Shown piece by piece: positions 48,525 to 59,973 of a stretch of 64,000 bases of DNA. Position 1 is the first letter of the stretch. Every line of letters starts with the position of its first letter. Below the pieces are notes generated by a model. The model made no database searches. It saw only the letters and a program-made list of their open reading frames with translations, and was not told the origin of the DNA. Where the stretch lies: contig JANTQF010000041.1 of assembly GCA_032988165.1 (NCBI GenBank), positions 114,942-178,941 on the forward strand, given 5' to 3'. The translations under genes were made by a program, and so were the position numbers. The stretch is from Emmonsiellopsis sp. PD_33 (Eukaryota > Ascomycota > Eurotiomycetes > Onygenales > Ajellomycetaceae).

Positions 48525-51500
48525 CTAACGAGAAGCCTCCCTTCCGTGGGCGGAGTACGGACGTTTCGTCGTCTCCTCTAGGTAGGAGCCATTGCAAATT
48601 CCAAGGCGCCCCACTTCCTGATCCACGAGTTGGAATTTTGAAGACCAGACGCCTCTTATTTCCTGGTCGTGCAGATTTTCATACCAGGCCTGAAAATCTT
48701 CGTAAGATGAGACGTGGTTTGCAACGGGATCGTCTTCCCGGACTAAGTGGACAAGTTTCTCCTGAAGTGCGCTGAACCAGCTGGCCTGAATCTGAACAAA
48801 ACTGTTCAAACATGCTCCCAACAACTGAGCGGAGAGGGAAAGTAATTTGTGTACTTCTTCCTTGAGGCGCAAGTCCGTGGTCTCCGAATGGACATAATGT
48901 ACGAGATGTTTATTGCGCTCCTGCATGGCCGTCTGAGCACCCTCATGGAGCTTAAGCACTTCCGAAATCGGTCCCATGACTTTTTTTCGGACGAGGCTAA
49001 TCTGTTAAATATATTAGTATACGTATACTACACGTTGTAGCAAACCAACCAGAGCACTTACATGTTCAGTTAATACCCTCTGTAACTTGTCACCCCCATC
49101 AAACCTTATAATCTCAAACCGATCATCATCACTGTAACCCCTGGAATCGGCTGAGAAGATATGAAACGCCCTAACAAGCCCCCTAAGAGTTTCCACTGAC
49201 TTCCTAGCTTCACTAACATATAACTCCACGTTGATCAGAACAACCTCCAATCGAAGTCGATTAAGATCGAATCTCCGAGATAAGGCATTAAATTCTTCAA
49301 CATGGAATTTAGCGGGCAGATCGACGCGCTCCTCCAATCGTCTGGTGAGTTGGCTAGATACTTTGGACAGTCCCAGTCTGATATCCAGCTCGTTTAGTCT
49401 GGTGAGTTGGCTATATACTTTGGACAGTCCCAGTCTGATATCCGGCTCGTTTCGTCTGGAGAGTTGGCTAGATACGTTGAACAGTCCCAGTCTGATATCC
49501 GGCTCGTTTCGTCTTTTAGCGACAAGTTGGGCGATCAAATCCGTTCGTTTATCTAGCTCGTCGATAAGAGCTATGATATTGGTAACCTCTTCAAGTGCAG
49601 TGACAAGGAATGGTCGATCTGGGTGGTCATTTGGCGTTGAATCAAGAATTGCTCTTAGCAATATAGGGTACCTTTGAATACGCTCGGAGGGCCTAGCAAG
49701 TAACAAGGCAAAATCTGGCCCAGATGGTCTAACCATACGATGACACTCTTTAAGCCAGGCTGCCGTTCCAGGAATCTTTTCTAGACTTTGGAGTCTTTTA
49801 ACTGCAGTATGGCGTTTCTTCAGGTAAGTAATATTGACCTCTTCCATCCGAGGAAGTTGTGTAATAAAAGCCTTTCCAATGAAGGTACCACGGTCTTTCT
49901 CCCAGTCCGATGTCCCCGACTGTTCTGCCTGTGGATGGGTGTCTTTGGCGAGTGAGAATCTCTCCTGGCTGGACTTGCCCACCCGCTGCTGCATTATTGG
50001 CATCGAATCAACACCGTTCGCTGCTCGCCTAAGTGAATTGTAGAAATCCATAGAAACCCGAGCCACTTGATCTGAATTCCTAAAAACCTCCTCCGCTTCA
50101 TTCCAGGTAACATGGAAGACACGGCTCGAAACTTTCTTTCGAATGTCCTCAATGGCCGCCATATCATTTCTAAAGATATCCTCTGTATGTATAAGCTCTT
50201 GGATCGCATTGTGGCGTGCTGCGAGAAGTTGGTATGTTTCGGTATCATATTGAATATATGGGGATTGTAGAGGAGACGGGTACTGATAATCGTCTGGATT
50301 ATCCCCCTCCAAACAAAGATAGCCACAGCGGGGAATGTCTTTCCAATCCATGTACTCTGAATCCGGGACGATCAGTTCTAAAGGATAGTCATAGCTGAGA
50401 TCAATTCCGTCATCTCCAGGGAGGGGTAAAGCTTCTATATCATCTGCCTCCTTATCTATGACTCCCTTGGTTGAACTGACCCATAACGAGTGATGATCGG
50501 TGGTGGCAGCTGCACTCTGATTATCTGCGGAAACATCCATTTCGACGTCTATTGATATTAATCGAAGCGTAAGAAGCATGATCCCTTGGAGATGGGCGGC
50601 AATATGATTTGCTATAGCTTCAACACCAATAGTGTTACCGAATGATGGATCGACTGGTGTATTTGATTCCCGCTTCTCAGTTTTCACTTCATGCTCGTCG
50701 CCGGTTTTCTCGCCTGACTGGGTATACTGGGTTTCCGTTTTAATGCGCTCGTGCTGATGCGGTAGATGAGTATCAGAAGATAGGTTCCTTGGCGATAATG
50801 CCTCGTTGGGACTCCCCGTTGAGCGAGTTGGATGATCAGATTGATCCTTCATAGGAAGACAGCAGAGGGGGCAAACATCCCGCGGACGAGGGAGCCGACA
50901 CCGACTCTGTTGCGCAATGGCCTGAATCTGTGATTTGGTAAATGTGCCTTCATGAAAATCGTCAAGGTGAATAGAAAGATCGTCCGGCTTGGGAAATGTT
51001 TCGGTTCCGTCAGTACACAATGGGCAAGCCCATGACATCGGTGCATACACTTCCCTATGCCAATTTTGACCGTGAGTGGTAAGCATGTGTTGGAACCATC
51101 TCGTCGAGGTAGCAAATCTCGGTAATGATTCTGAGCATGCTTCGGATATACAAACGAAGGGCTCATGGTCTGCGTTCACATGCTGCCTAGTATTTGATAT
51201 TATCAGAAAACCCTTCTTAATACTATGGAAACAAACAAAAAAAGGGTGGTCGAAGGGAGCTAGAGCAGGGGTTTCGTACCGCCATTTGATTCCCTCTAAT
51301 GAGTCAGTTGTTAGGGGACTAAAGCACCAGTCACAGGTCGAACTTTCTTTGGTTTGTCGGGGATAGTCTGCATGACTGGTTAGGATAGACATAGTTTTGT
51401 TTTGTTTAGAGGGGCTTGTTGCTCTCCTCAACCTGGCTTTGACAACCCGGGTGTCCATAGACGTAGGCTCCGACATAGGTATGATGCGACCGGGCCGAAT

Positions 51501-52339
51501 TAGAGGAGGTTGAAGCATCGCTGCAGAGGAGTGTCCGCTTGCCTGATGACCCTCTATGGTGATATCCATGAGACTTCCTGTTTCAGTATTCGTGGCTAGT
51601 TCCTCTTTAATAGATAGTAGGGGTGTTGATGGTCTAGTACGTGCTCGGCGGGTGAAAAGCTGCCTCTGACGAGATTTACGCCGAAGGAACAAAGCGTATG
51701 TTTCTGTCATTGACCGTGTAAGTTGCTCGAGGAGCCCCTCACTTGCATTTGCATATAGAGTTTTGAGTGTTGTATACGCAAGCTCCCCGAAAGAACCAAA
51801 ATCAAATGTTTCTGCAAAATCTCTAGCCTTTGCCATTTGATTCATCATAGACGACTGCCGAATCGCGACTCCAAGTTGATTGAGACGTTCCATGGCCTCA
51901 GATATAGCTTCTAGGCTAGCAATACTAATGCTGAGGGGTTGCGGGCCCGGCTCGTACGCATCAGATGATCCGATTTGCATACATCCAGAAGAGACATCTT
52001 GTTCGAATACTATGAATGTTGTTAGGGTTATATATCCGAGTCGTGTTGTGGGGTTCGGGGTGGGCCACAGTATGCCAAATTCCGCTGCATAACGTCCAAT
52101 AAACGGAGCACTTGGTCTTGGATCTCAACATGGTACCGAAGCCTGCGATCTAAGCACACATTTGACTCTGCAAAAACTCCTAGGAAGGCTGCCCAGGCTG
52201 CGAATCGGTGGTTGAGCTCGCCCAGGGTTTTTGCACCGTTTGGTTGGTCGTCATCGTTGAGCTTCGAAATCTGCTCCGCGTACAACGTCTCGCATTCCAC
52301 CGCGAGTTCGAATATCGGGTCGTCTTCAGTGTCCTCCAT
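48525..52339 (-). CDS. C2H2-like NLR-type N-terminus fused to RhoGEF (DH) and BAR domains
   Basis: Four exons: 52339-52069, 52009-51280, 51186-49062, 49001-48525 (1,200 residues). Residues about 1-200 form a helical region (RFAAWAAFLGVF, RLRYHVEIQDQVLRLLDVMQRNL) as seen at the start of fungal NLR/STAND-associated proteins. Residues about 316-560 carry paired zinc motifs (CDWC, HVNADHEPFVC, WACPLC, CPLC, ANHIAAHLQ). A DH domain spans about 650-882 (ending LLLARPSERIQRYPILLRAIL). A BAR domain spans about 950-1,170. Zinc region, DH and most of BAR lie in one uninterrupted exon, so the fusion does not depend on splice guesses. DH domains load Rho-family GTPases with GTP; BAR domains bind curved membrane. 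The first intron donor (T|GTGGCC) is weak. The protein may have lost a C-terminal SH3-like part. Confidence 0.8.
49341..49511 (-). repeat. in-frame 57-bp tandem repeat, three units
   Basis: Three consecutive 57-bp units starting at 49,341, 49,398 and 49,455, differing at only 3-4 positions from one to the next. Each encodes 19 residues of the form RRNEPDIRLGLSKVSSQLT, in the linker between the DH and BAR domains. Related proteins have a single such segment as far as I know. The frame is kept. Confidence 0.95.
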
Positions 52340-52728
52340 TGAGATTAATAATAATGACAGCAGAAGTCAAAATCTGCCCTCGAACGATCCAATCCTGCCC
52401 CGTGAAACAGCGATGAAAGCCTCACGAGCTGGAAGGCGGGGTTTGGCGAGCTCGCACGTGACCAGTCGAGACAGCCCTCCTGGGGGCCTCGGGAGGATCA
52501 AGGCGGCTCCAACGCAATTTTCAAAGAAACCTAGCGACAGTGAGGAGAGGACAAATGCTTTCATGCCAATCCATCATATTTATTATTGACGTTGAAGTAA
52601 ACTCGGGGACTACCAGAACTAATTGTGGGCCCGGGCCGTTCCGCGCCTAATTTAAGCGATTAAGTTAACCGCCAAGCCAAGATGGAAGCGCGCGGCTTGC
52701 GGGGCGGGGGAAACTCCGCAGCCTTGCC
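52340..52728. promoter_or_regulatory. divergent promoter region of the GEF-BAR / PNP pair
   Basis: About 390 bp lie between the diverging starts of the RhoGEF-BAR fusion and the PNP-type gene, so both promoters must sit here. No clear TATA box. Confidence 0.5.
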
Positions 52729-55641
52729 ATGGTGCTCGATACTAATCTACTATTCAATGGCACAAGCCGGGAACCAGGACGTCATAAAAGCATTCGAATC
52801 ATGCTTCCGACGGAATCTCTGGGGTGGAATGGCCTCCAAGCGCTCAAATCACGCTTGTGCGGCAGGCTGTCCAGGTTCACGAGGGACAACTCCATTGCTG
52901 GCCGCCCAGATAAATCCCAAAACGACGCCGTCTTCTTCGAGGCTGACTTGCGCTACATCATCATGACCACCCCTGCGGTTGTCGATATCTCAGACGATGA
53001 ATATTTTGCCATGGATCAAACGGCTCAACGTCTTTTGGAGTCTCTGAACGATATGGTGAATGGAGATCTCGTCGATTCACTGGATACCCCAATTGACCAA
53101 GGATTAAAATCATTTGAACGCGAACCGGCCCGGTATATGCATGAAGTCTCCCGTGACGTAACAATGTTCGGTGATAGATACCCGCGACTGAGCTCTTTAA
53201 TCGTCTTCTTGGAGAACTCGGCCAACCGGTTCACCTTGACGACAAGCCCAGGTCCGTGCTTGTTTACACCTCCTCAAGGTCATGCTGGGAGGGTTGCAAT
53301 AGACCGGGTAGCCAAATGGAAGACATTTCTACAACGCTTTGCGACAGGCAGAGAGAATTCATGGAGCCCCCAGGCTATCCCCCTCCTCCCACGAAAGGAG
53401 ACTTTACCAAGGGAATCTGCGCAAGAACAGCCCGGTGGGCACCCAAAATGGGCAAGCGTTGTAGTCAATGCAGTATTTAAGGACTTCCAGGAGCACAACT
53501 GTGGGAGGACGCACGAAATCAGACTGAAAGTTTCGGACGACTGGCAAATTCATCCTGGCCAACCTACCCTGGATATGTTCGTCTCCTGCTGTCCTGACAG
53601 AGTGGCCTGGCAGCAGGCTAAATGCGGCTCTTTTCAGTGAGTCTACCCTATCCCTGTGAGCACATAAGTTTCATTTTAATGGATTGCTAGAATGAGGATA
53701 GACGATCTAGAGAAGGATGGCATATGCGCGGCCATTCAACGAGCTAGGGAGAAGAGTAGGAAGCTCTACCTCTTGGTTGACCAACAAGGATTGGTTGACA
53801 TATCGGACAAGATGCCTCCGGTGTTGGCGTCTTTAGGTACCTTTACGATGGAGTCTCTTAGTGACCTGCTTGAACAAAAAGCCTTTATTCGGATCAGCCC
53901 TCGGGACTATTTGGAAGGCACAACAGTGGATAAATTTGGTTCAAGGGACAAGGCAGTTCTTGCACTTGCCCTTGCTAGATCATTAATGGATTTCTTCGAC
54001 GAAGACTTTGAATTGGCTTCATACAGCTGGCAACCGGAATGCGTGTATTTTGTACGGCCTTCTGATGCCCATGCTGGTGACCGTGTGTTATATATCTCAC
54101 TCAAGCCAGGACTCTCGCGCTCAAAACCATCCGACCTGCTCAGGACAGTAGAACCGGGTAACCCTGTCCTGCTTTCATTTGCCCGGCTCCTCCTAGAAAT
54201 TGAAAATGGCGAAAAGATACCGATGGAGGTCCATTCTGAAAGTAAATACAACTTGCCAAAATGGGCCCAGATGTGCGCATTTGTTAATATGGCTGAACGA
54301 GAGGCAAGTGGTATCTATCTTCAGGCTATCGAAGGTTGTTTATATCTCCATATGGCTCTGCCAAGGTATATATCCGAAGCAGCAGGTGCACCTGCAGGCT
54401 ACATATTAAGGAAAGCGATTTACGAACGAATAGTCCGCAATCTTGAGCTCATGGTGAACCCCCAGATCGCTAAACGGAACCGACGAGATTCAGCGTTCGA
54501 GATCCCTTTGCCAAAGAAATTGTCGATCTCACGTCCAAAGGATGTACATTTGAACGCAACATCTTCCCTTCCAGTTGATTTGCTTGCTACAAATGGCCGC
54601 CCCACTAGCCGCGATGGATTTGAGATTGCGATTGTGTGTGGAATGCCATTGGAATTCAATGCTATCTCCTTTCTCTTCGACGAAATTTGGGACAATGATT
54701 ACGGGCGTATCGATAGGGATCCTAACGTATATACTACAGGACGCATTGGGAAGTTCAACGTCGTTCTAGTTCGTTTTTCAAACATGGGAAAAGTCAGCGC
54801 AGCCGGAACTTCTGCCTACCTTCGTTTGAGCTACCCAAGCTTAAATCTTGTACTTGTGACCGGCGTTTGTGGTGGAGTGCCCCATCCGAATGGAGACGAG
54901 GATCTTCTCCTTGGAGATGTAGTGATTAGCAAACATATTGTCTAGTACGACTTAGGCAGGCAATATCCCGACGAGTTCCTGACGAGAGATACGGTGCAAG
55001 ACAGTCTTGGCCCCCCCCCCCCAGGACATACGTAACCTACTCGCTATATTCGAGACAAACCTTGCTCGTGACCGGCTCGAGCAAAGGACTGCCATTTTCT
55101 CCAGCAGATCCAAATGAATGCCGCACGAAGACGCCGAGGGGCCAAATATCAATATCCAGGAGCATCGCACGACAAGCTGTTCCAGCCAAGCTACCGACAC
55201 AATTACCATATATCTCGCCATAGTCATTCTCCGAGAAGCTACAAAACTATGTCATGCGATGAAATAGGGTGCGATGAGACGTACTTAGTCCGACGAGAGA
55301 GAATTGAAGAGAAGCTACAGCTAGAGAAAGGGGGACGCAACAGGGACGCTCAATCACCTTTGATATTTATTGGGAGTATTGGATCAGGAGATACGGTGAT
55401 GGAGTCTGCCGAAGATAGAGACAGGATTTCCGAAAGCCACGGAGTCATTGCATTCGAAATGGAAGGTGCTGGGGTATGGGATGAGACACCATGCATTGTG
55501 GTTAAAGGCGTCTGCGACTATGCGGACAGCCACAAGAACAAGGCTTGGCAGGATTTTGCGGCCGCGACGGCGGCAGTGGCTGCGAAGGCGCTTTTGGAAC
55601 AATACTATGTTCAGAGAGGCAAAAGCGGGAGAAGTGGCTGA
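52729..55641 (+). pseudogene. DUF7580-like / nucleoside-phosphorylase (PNP_UDP) protein, disrupted
   Basis: Exons 52729-53636 and 53691-54945 read openly (54-bp intron, phases agree). They encode a helical N-terminal part with the patterns of fungal DUF7580-type NLR regions (EIRLKVSDDWQ, LDMFVSCCPD, LALARSLMDFFDEDFELASYSW, EPGNPVLLSFARLLLEIENGEKI). The first half of a PNP/UDP-phosphorylase-like domain follows (FEIAIVCGMPLEFNAI, GKVSAAGTSAYLR, LVTGVCGG, LLGDVVIS). A TAG then stands at 54,943 where relatives have glutamine. Beyond it the domain continues, but the frame changes at a 12-C run (55,011-55,022) and again near 55,098. The C-terminal half (GSIGSGDTVMESAEDRD, AFEMEGAGVWD, VKGVCDYAD) is open to 55,641. 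The N-terminal start is uncertain. PNP domains replace or accompany nucleotide-binding domains in many fungal NLR-like proteins. Confidence 0.75.
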
Positions 55642-57971
55642 GCCTACGGCAGAATGGAATGAGTCGCCAAAATAGATCGAACCATGAGGGCTAGAAACTA
55701 CTAATTAGAGGGGAATAAAGGCAACTTGGAGCACGATGGCGCCCACACTTCTAGTTGGCTGCCCAGGCTCCTTCAAGATTTGGTCATAGCCGTCGACGTT
55801 TTGAGTCGAAACTTCTTCATCCTGGTTCTACCATGGGGGTGCGTACAAGAACAACATAATCTCATAACGCTCCCAGCCACTGCTATCAGCATGTTTGATC
55901 CAATGCCTCTTCACATTTGACTCGATTTTCCAACCCCAAAACATGGAACTATACATCCCTTTATCCTAGGACGACTATTCGAGTCACCCAAATTTGCCCC
56001 TGAATCGACGCGTCAAGTTTCCAGTTGCAGCATGTCATCCCTCGGGCTATATAGTAACAAGGTTACGATTACGCGGTGCGGATTTGAGAGGCGGATAAGA
56101 AAATTAAATTTTCCAAGGGGAAATAGGAAATGGCGAACGAATTGATGTCGCAAACTACATCAAATACATAGAGGCATAAGGGGCACGGCCTAGTCGCAGG
56201 GCCGCTTATTCGCCATTTCGCACGGGGTATAGACGGGTCCTTGTGCAGGAATACTTCCCGAAGTGGACTAAAATATCAATTAATTGCCCGCCTGAAGGAT
56301 GTCTTCTAAGCGGTGGAGAGAATGCTTATGGCTGGGGGAATTTGGAGCACGGATGGATGGATGACGACACTCCTACTATGCAACACCCCCGTTTTTCCTT
56401 TCATGAAGCCAGCAATTGTTATTATATATTGTTCCTTCCTTACATGTCTATTTCGGTTATATATACTCCGTATATCCTCTTCTTATGCAGCAACAGTTTC
56501 AGGCGGTTATCTTCGGGAATATCAGCTCGGGGCATCTACATAGCAGAGGACCTTCGAGGACCCTTTAAACATAAGCCCACCGCATTTCCACTCGCGGAGA
56601 GTGAGTATATAGAAGCAAGGTCCTAATACACATGCAGCACCGGTGTCCTCACAAATTATCGGAAAATCCAGAGACCGGCATATGGCATATTTAGTGATAT
56701 CAAATGCTGAAAGCCACAGCAATCACCGCGAACCGGGCTTGCTGTTATGCATAAATCCTAACTTTCCTTCAGGAGAAGGTTTCTGCAATAAACCGTCCGT
56801 TGATCATTATTGGTGCGATATTTTTTCTGGAGATTCGATTTGGGTAGCATGCAAGGAATAAATATCAACTATCCTTACTCTCACTTACCACTTGGCAGGA
56901 ATTTGGTTTCTCCTCCTCACATGGCCAAGAACTGGGAACTTGCCAAGTTAGCTGGGGTTAAATTTTCTGGCACAAAGGGTCTCTCCCGCCTTTGAGTGGC
57001 CTGGGGGATTGTTGGAGCATAATCTTCAAGCAAACAGTGGATGCCCTCGATAAAGGGCCAAGAAACTAAACGTCTCAGAAGTGTATATATGAAGCCCTAT
57101 GGTAGGCATGGTTACCGTACTTGCAAAGAACCACTGGCGTTTCTCAGGGGCATTGAATAGCTGCACACCAGATACCTGCTATTTCTCAGTCCCGCTCAAC
57201 CGAGCTCCACTCAACAGTTGGCAATCAGTTTCGCGATGGCATGTGGGCGACCCAATCATGCTCTCAGCATCCCCAGCTCGGTCCGGAATAATCGTGTCAG
57301 AATTTTCGGGATAGATGACCTCCCCGGACCGCAAAGCCGGCCCGTCAAACAACAAATCTCAAGACCGAGAAATTCCCCAAGGTCGGTCGAAATGAGCCCG
57401 AAAAAATAAATGAAAAATGGGTAGATAGCCCGATGCTGTTAATTTGATATTCGGATATGTTCAACTGCTCCAGAGGTATTCCCATAACCTCGCGTTATTT
57501 TGGTTCGATAAAATAGACAAAGCAGGGGATTGAAACAGGGGAAGGGGATTTTCAAAACATGTTTAGTGCGTTGCCTTCCCCGCATGCCAAATTGTGGAGC
57601 GGAGACCATCCCGGCCTTGAAACGCGAGGATTGCTTCTAGCGTTTCCGCTAACGATGTGAATGATGTGAATTGCGAGAATAAACCTTGCGGAAATCGCCC
57701 TGCCCTATATTTGCAGCAACCTAACTCGTGAATATCTCGGGCCATACTCCCCCGACCACGGGGGAAATAAATGTACCGAAAAAAAAAAAGAACTGCCTGT
57801 CTGTGGGAAATGAAAACATGTCGGAGCGGCCTGTAAGAGCATAACCATCTTCACCTCTCCGACACATATAAAGGCACAACTGCCCGGCTTATAGGTCTTG
57901 AAACACAGGCAACCCAAGGATAGTAATCTTGATCAAATCCTCCATCGTCACAGTGCAGCAGAAATACAATC
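55642..57971. other. 2.3 kb intergenic, no gene recognised
   Basis: Short conflicting open frames only. The longest, 127 codons from 56,243, lacks a recognisable domain. The right end is the promoter of the beta-helix protein. I found no RNA gene or repeat beyond an A-run at about 57,779. Confidence 0.45.
57867..57873 (+). promoter_or_regulatory. TATA box of the secreted beta-helix gene
   Basis: TATAAAG lies 105 bases before the ATG at 57,972, followed by a C/A-rich leader. Spacing fits a TATA-driven, inducible fungal promoter. Confidence 0.5.
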
Positions 57972-59042
57972 ATGACTCGATCATTTCTCATCGCAGCAGT
58001 GCTAGCACTGGCCTCCTCTATCGTTCACGTCAATGCCCAATGCGGCTCCGGCACGCCAGATGCAACAGTGACCGGCGAGGGCACTTACACGGCCTCCAAA
58101 GGCTCCGAGGAGCTATACACAGGATCCGACTTCTACACTGCGATCCAGACGGCGGTTGACGCAATTAGCAGTGGCCAGCGTGTGGCCATCATCGGCTCAG
58201 GATCCATCGGCGCCAATACCATCTCGATTGATAGTGGCAAGATTTTCGAGGGATGCGGCACCATCGATGTTGCTTCTAGATCCGGACACGGTGCCATTGA
58301 ATCATTAGACACCACCGACGTTCAAATCCCATATCTCACCATGACCGGTAGCCCATATTTTGGCCTGCGATTCTATGGTACTTCCGGCTTGGTCTTGGGC
58401 CAAATTACCATGAACCTCAGCGGCGGGCTAGCCATTCGTTTCGATCGCGACGAAGCTGCGAACTCCAATGTCAGCATGGACACTATCAACGTTACCGGTG
58501 CCGGTAGTCACGCTGTCGAGACCTGGAATATTGATGGACTCACGATTAATCAAGTCATTGCCCGAGACGTCGGTGAGTGTGGCTTGTTGATTCAGAATAC
58601 TGTGAACGCCCAGATCGGCTTGGTGGACGGTGAGAACGTCGCGACAGGGACTGGATACGCTACTTTCCGCATGGCCAATACCAATGGCCGAAAACCCGAT
58701 GGTAGTTATGATACCAATGTTTACGTCGATAAAGTTGTCTCGCGCGGTGGCGGGCGTGGCGTCTTCTGCGTCTCAGAATCCGGCGGTGTTAGCATTGAGA
58801 GCGTCGACCTTGCGGACAACGGTAACAACGCAGTCCTGATTGAGAACTGCTACAACGTCGCGATCAATAGCGGTACCGTTAATGGAGGAGGAGAGGTCCG
58901 CCTCTCTGCCCGGGACGAGTTCGCAAATAACCGCGACATTTCGATAACTTTGACGGTGGATGGTACCTCTGTTCGTGAATCTCCGTGTGGTGAGAACATC
59001 ACCTGGAACATCTCAGGCGATGCCAGTCTGGATGTTTGCTAG
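57972..59042 (+). CDS. secreted right-handed beta-helix (pectin-lyase-fold) protein
   Basis: Single exon, 356 residues. A signal peptide is clear (MTRSFLIAAVLALASSIVHVNA, cut before QCGSG). The mature protein has repeated short strands with regular V/I-x-I patterns and N/G turns, as in parallel beta-helices of the pectin lyase fold. There are four or more N-glycosylation sites (NLSG, NVSM, NVTG, NITW) and paired cysteines near both ends. Family members include polysaccharide lyases and hydrolases and cell-wall proteins. I cannot see a catalytic signature of pectate lyase or polygalacturonase, so the activity stays open. It is probably released or wall-associated. The TATA box and single-exon structure suggest regulated expression. 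Confidence 0.8.
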   Translation: MTRSFLIAAVLALASSIVHVNAQCGSGTPDATVTGEGTYTASKGSEELYTGSDFYTAIQTAVDAISSGQRVAIIGSGSIGANTISIDSGKIFEGCGTIDVASRSGHGAIESLDTTDVQIPYLTMTGSPYFGLRFYGTSGLVLGQITMNLSGGLAIRFDRDEAANSNVSMDTINVTGAGSHAVETWNIDGLTINQVIARDVGECGLLIQNTVNAQIGLVDGENVATGTGYATFRMANTNGRKPDGSYDTNVYVDKVVSRGGGRGVFCVSESGGVSIESVDLADNGNNAVLIENCYNVAINSGTVNGGGEVRLSARDEFANNRDISITLTVDGTSVRESPCGENITWNISGDASLDVC

Positions 59043-59973
59043 GCATTCTCCGTTTGCCGCATTTGTAATATCTCTATTGTATTTAGTTCTGGTGGAGGCC
59101 GTGGGCTCATGAAAAATCGATTCAACTTCGGAAAGGACCAACCAAATTTTCAATTCTAATTCCCTTAGTGTCCATACGGGATAATGGCTCAGAATTAGAG
59201 CAGCAATGGCATCCGGAAAAGTAATCGAAATGTAGTTTAATTTGAAAATCTGGTATTACTCGCAGAAGTTAGCTTCAACGCGGAGAGGCATGAGACAGGT
59301 ATTTGTCCCCGAAGTTAGCAAAGACCGAGAGATCAACGGAGCAGTGCCTAACAGCTGTAGTAGTCTATGAAAAAATCGGCACAGGCTTGTAGGTCCCTCT
59401 CTGCCCACAGCCCGTGTTTATATCAACTTGAAGCTAGAGACAAAATTTGGAATTGCAATGGAGTAGGAAATTAGTTAGGGCTGAGCTAACTCACGTGATG
59501 ACCAGCGCTAACCAGCCTCCTAACCAAGTGACGTCATCATCGATCTTTCCAACGACAGAGCTTCAAGTTCCAGCTTCCAAATCATTCCAAATCACAGTAC
59601 GTGTGTATTATCAATCACGATCTTGGAGAATATTTATTAGCCGCAAGCTTGATTGATTCTTTGGATGGCCTTCGTCCTGCCATCTGCTGCCTGTTTACCC
59701 ACTGGCTGTATCTCTACCTTCTATCCTGCAACTTTCACTATTACTCCAGCACATTTCAGATTTACCATATTTAACCCTTCGACCTCTGGGTTTTTTAATA
59801 AACATTACTTCCACCAGACATCTGCCCTAACAAGAGCAACCCCGCTACTACTCAGTAACCACCTCCTTGTTCCTCAGGCGATATACCATCCTGAAAAATT
59901 CAGCTTTATCACCAGCTCTCGTCGAGCAATTTCCAAGCCACTGTCTTCGAAATCAGCCTTCTTTCTTAGCACC
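59043..59973. other. intergenic and possible upstream coding extension
   Basis: No separate gene. From 59,665 (ATG) to 59,973 the frame is open into the DUF4336-type gene. It would add a long serine/phenylalanine-rich, presequence-like N-terminus, so this part is either 5' UTR or a targeting extension. Confidence 0.45.

Noticed and set aside
54946..55110. Possible intron removing the stop and poly-C run of the PNP gene
   Set aside because: Conserved family sequence continues right across the interval in shifting frames, so it is exon content, not intron; no donor/acceptor pair restores the frame without losing conserved residues.
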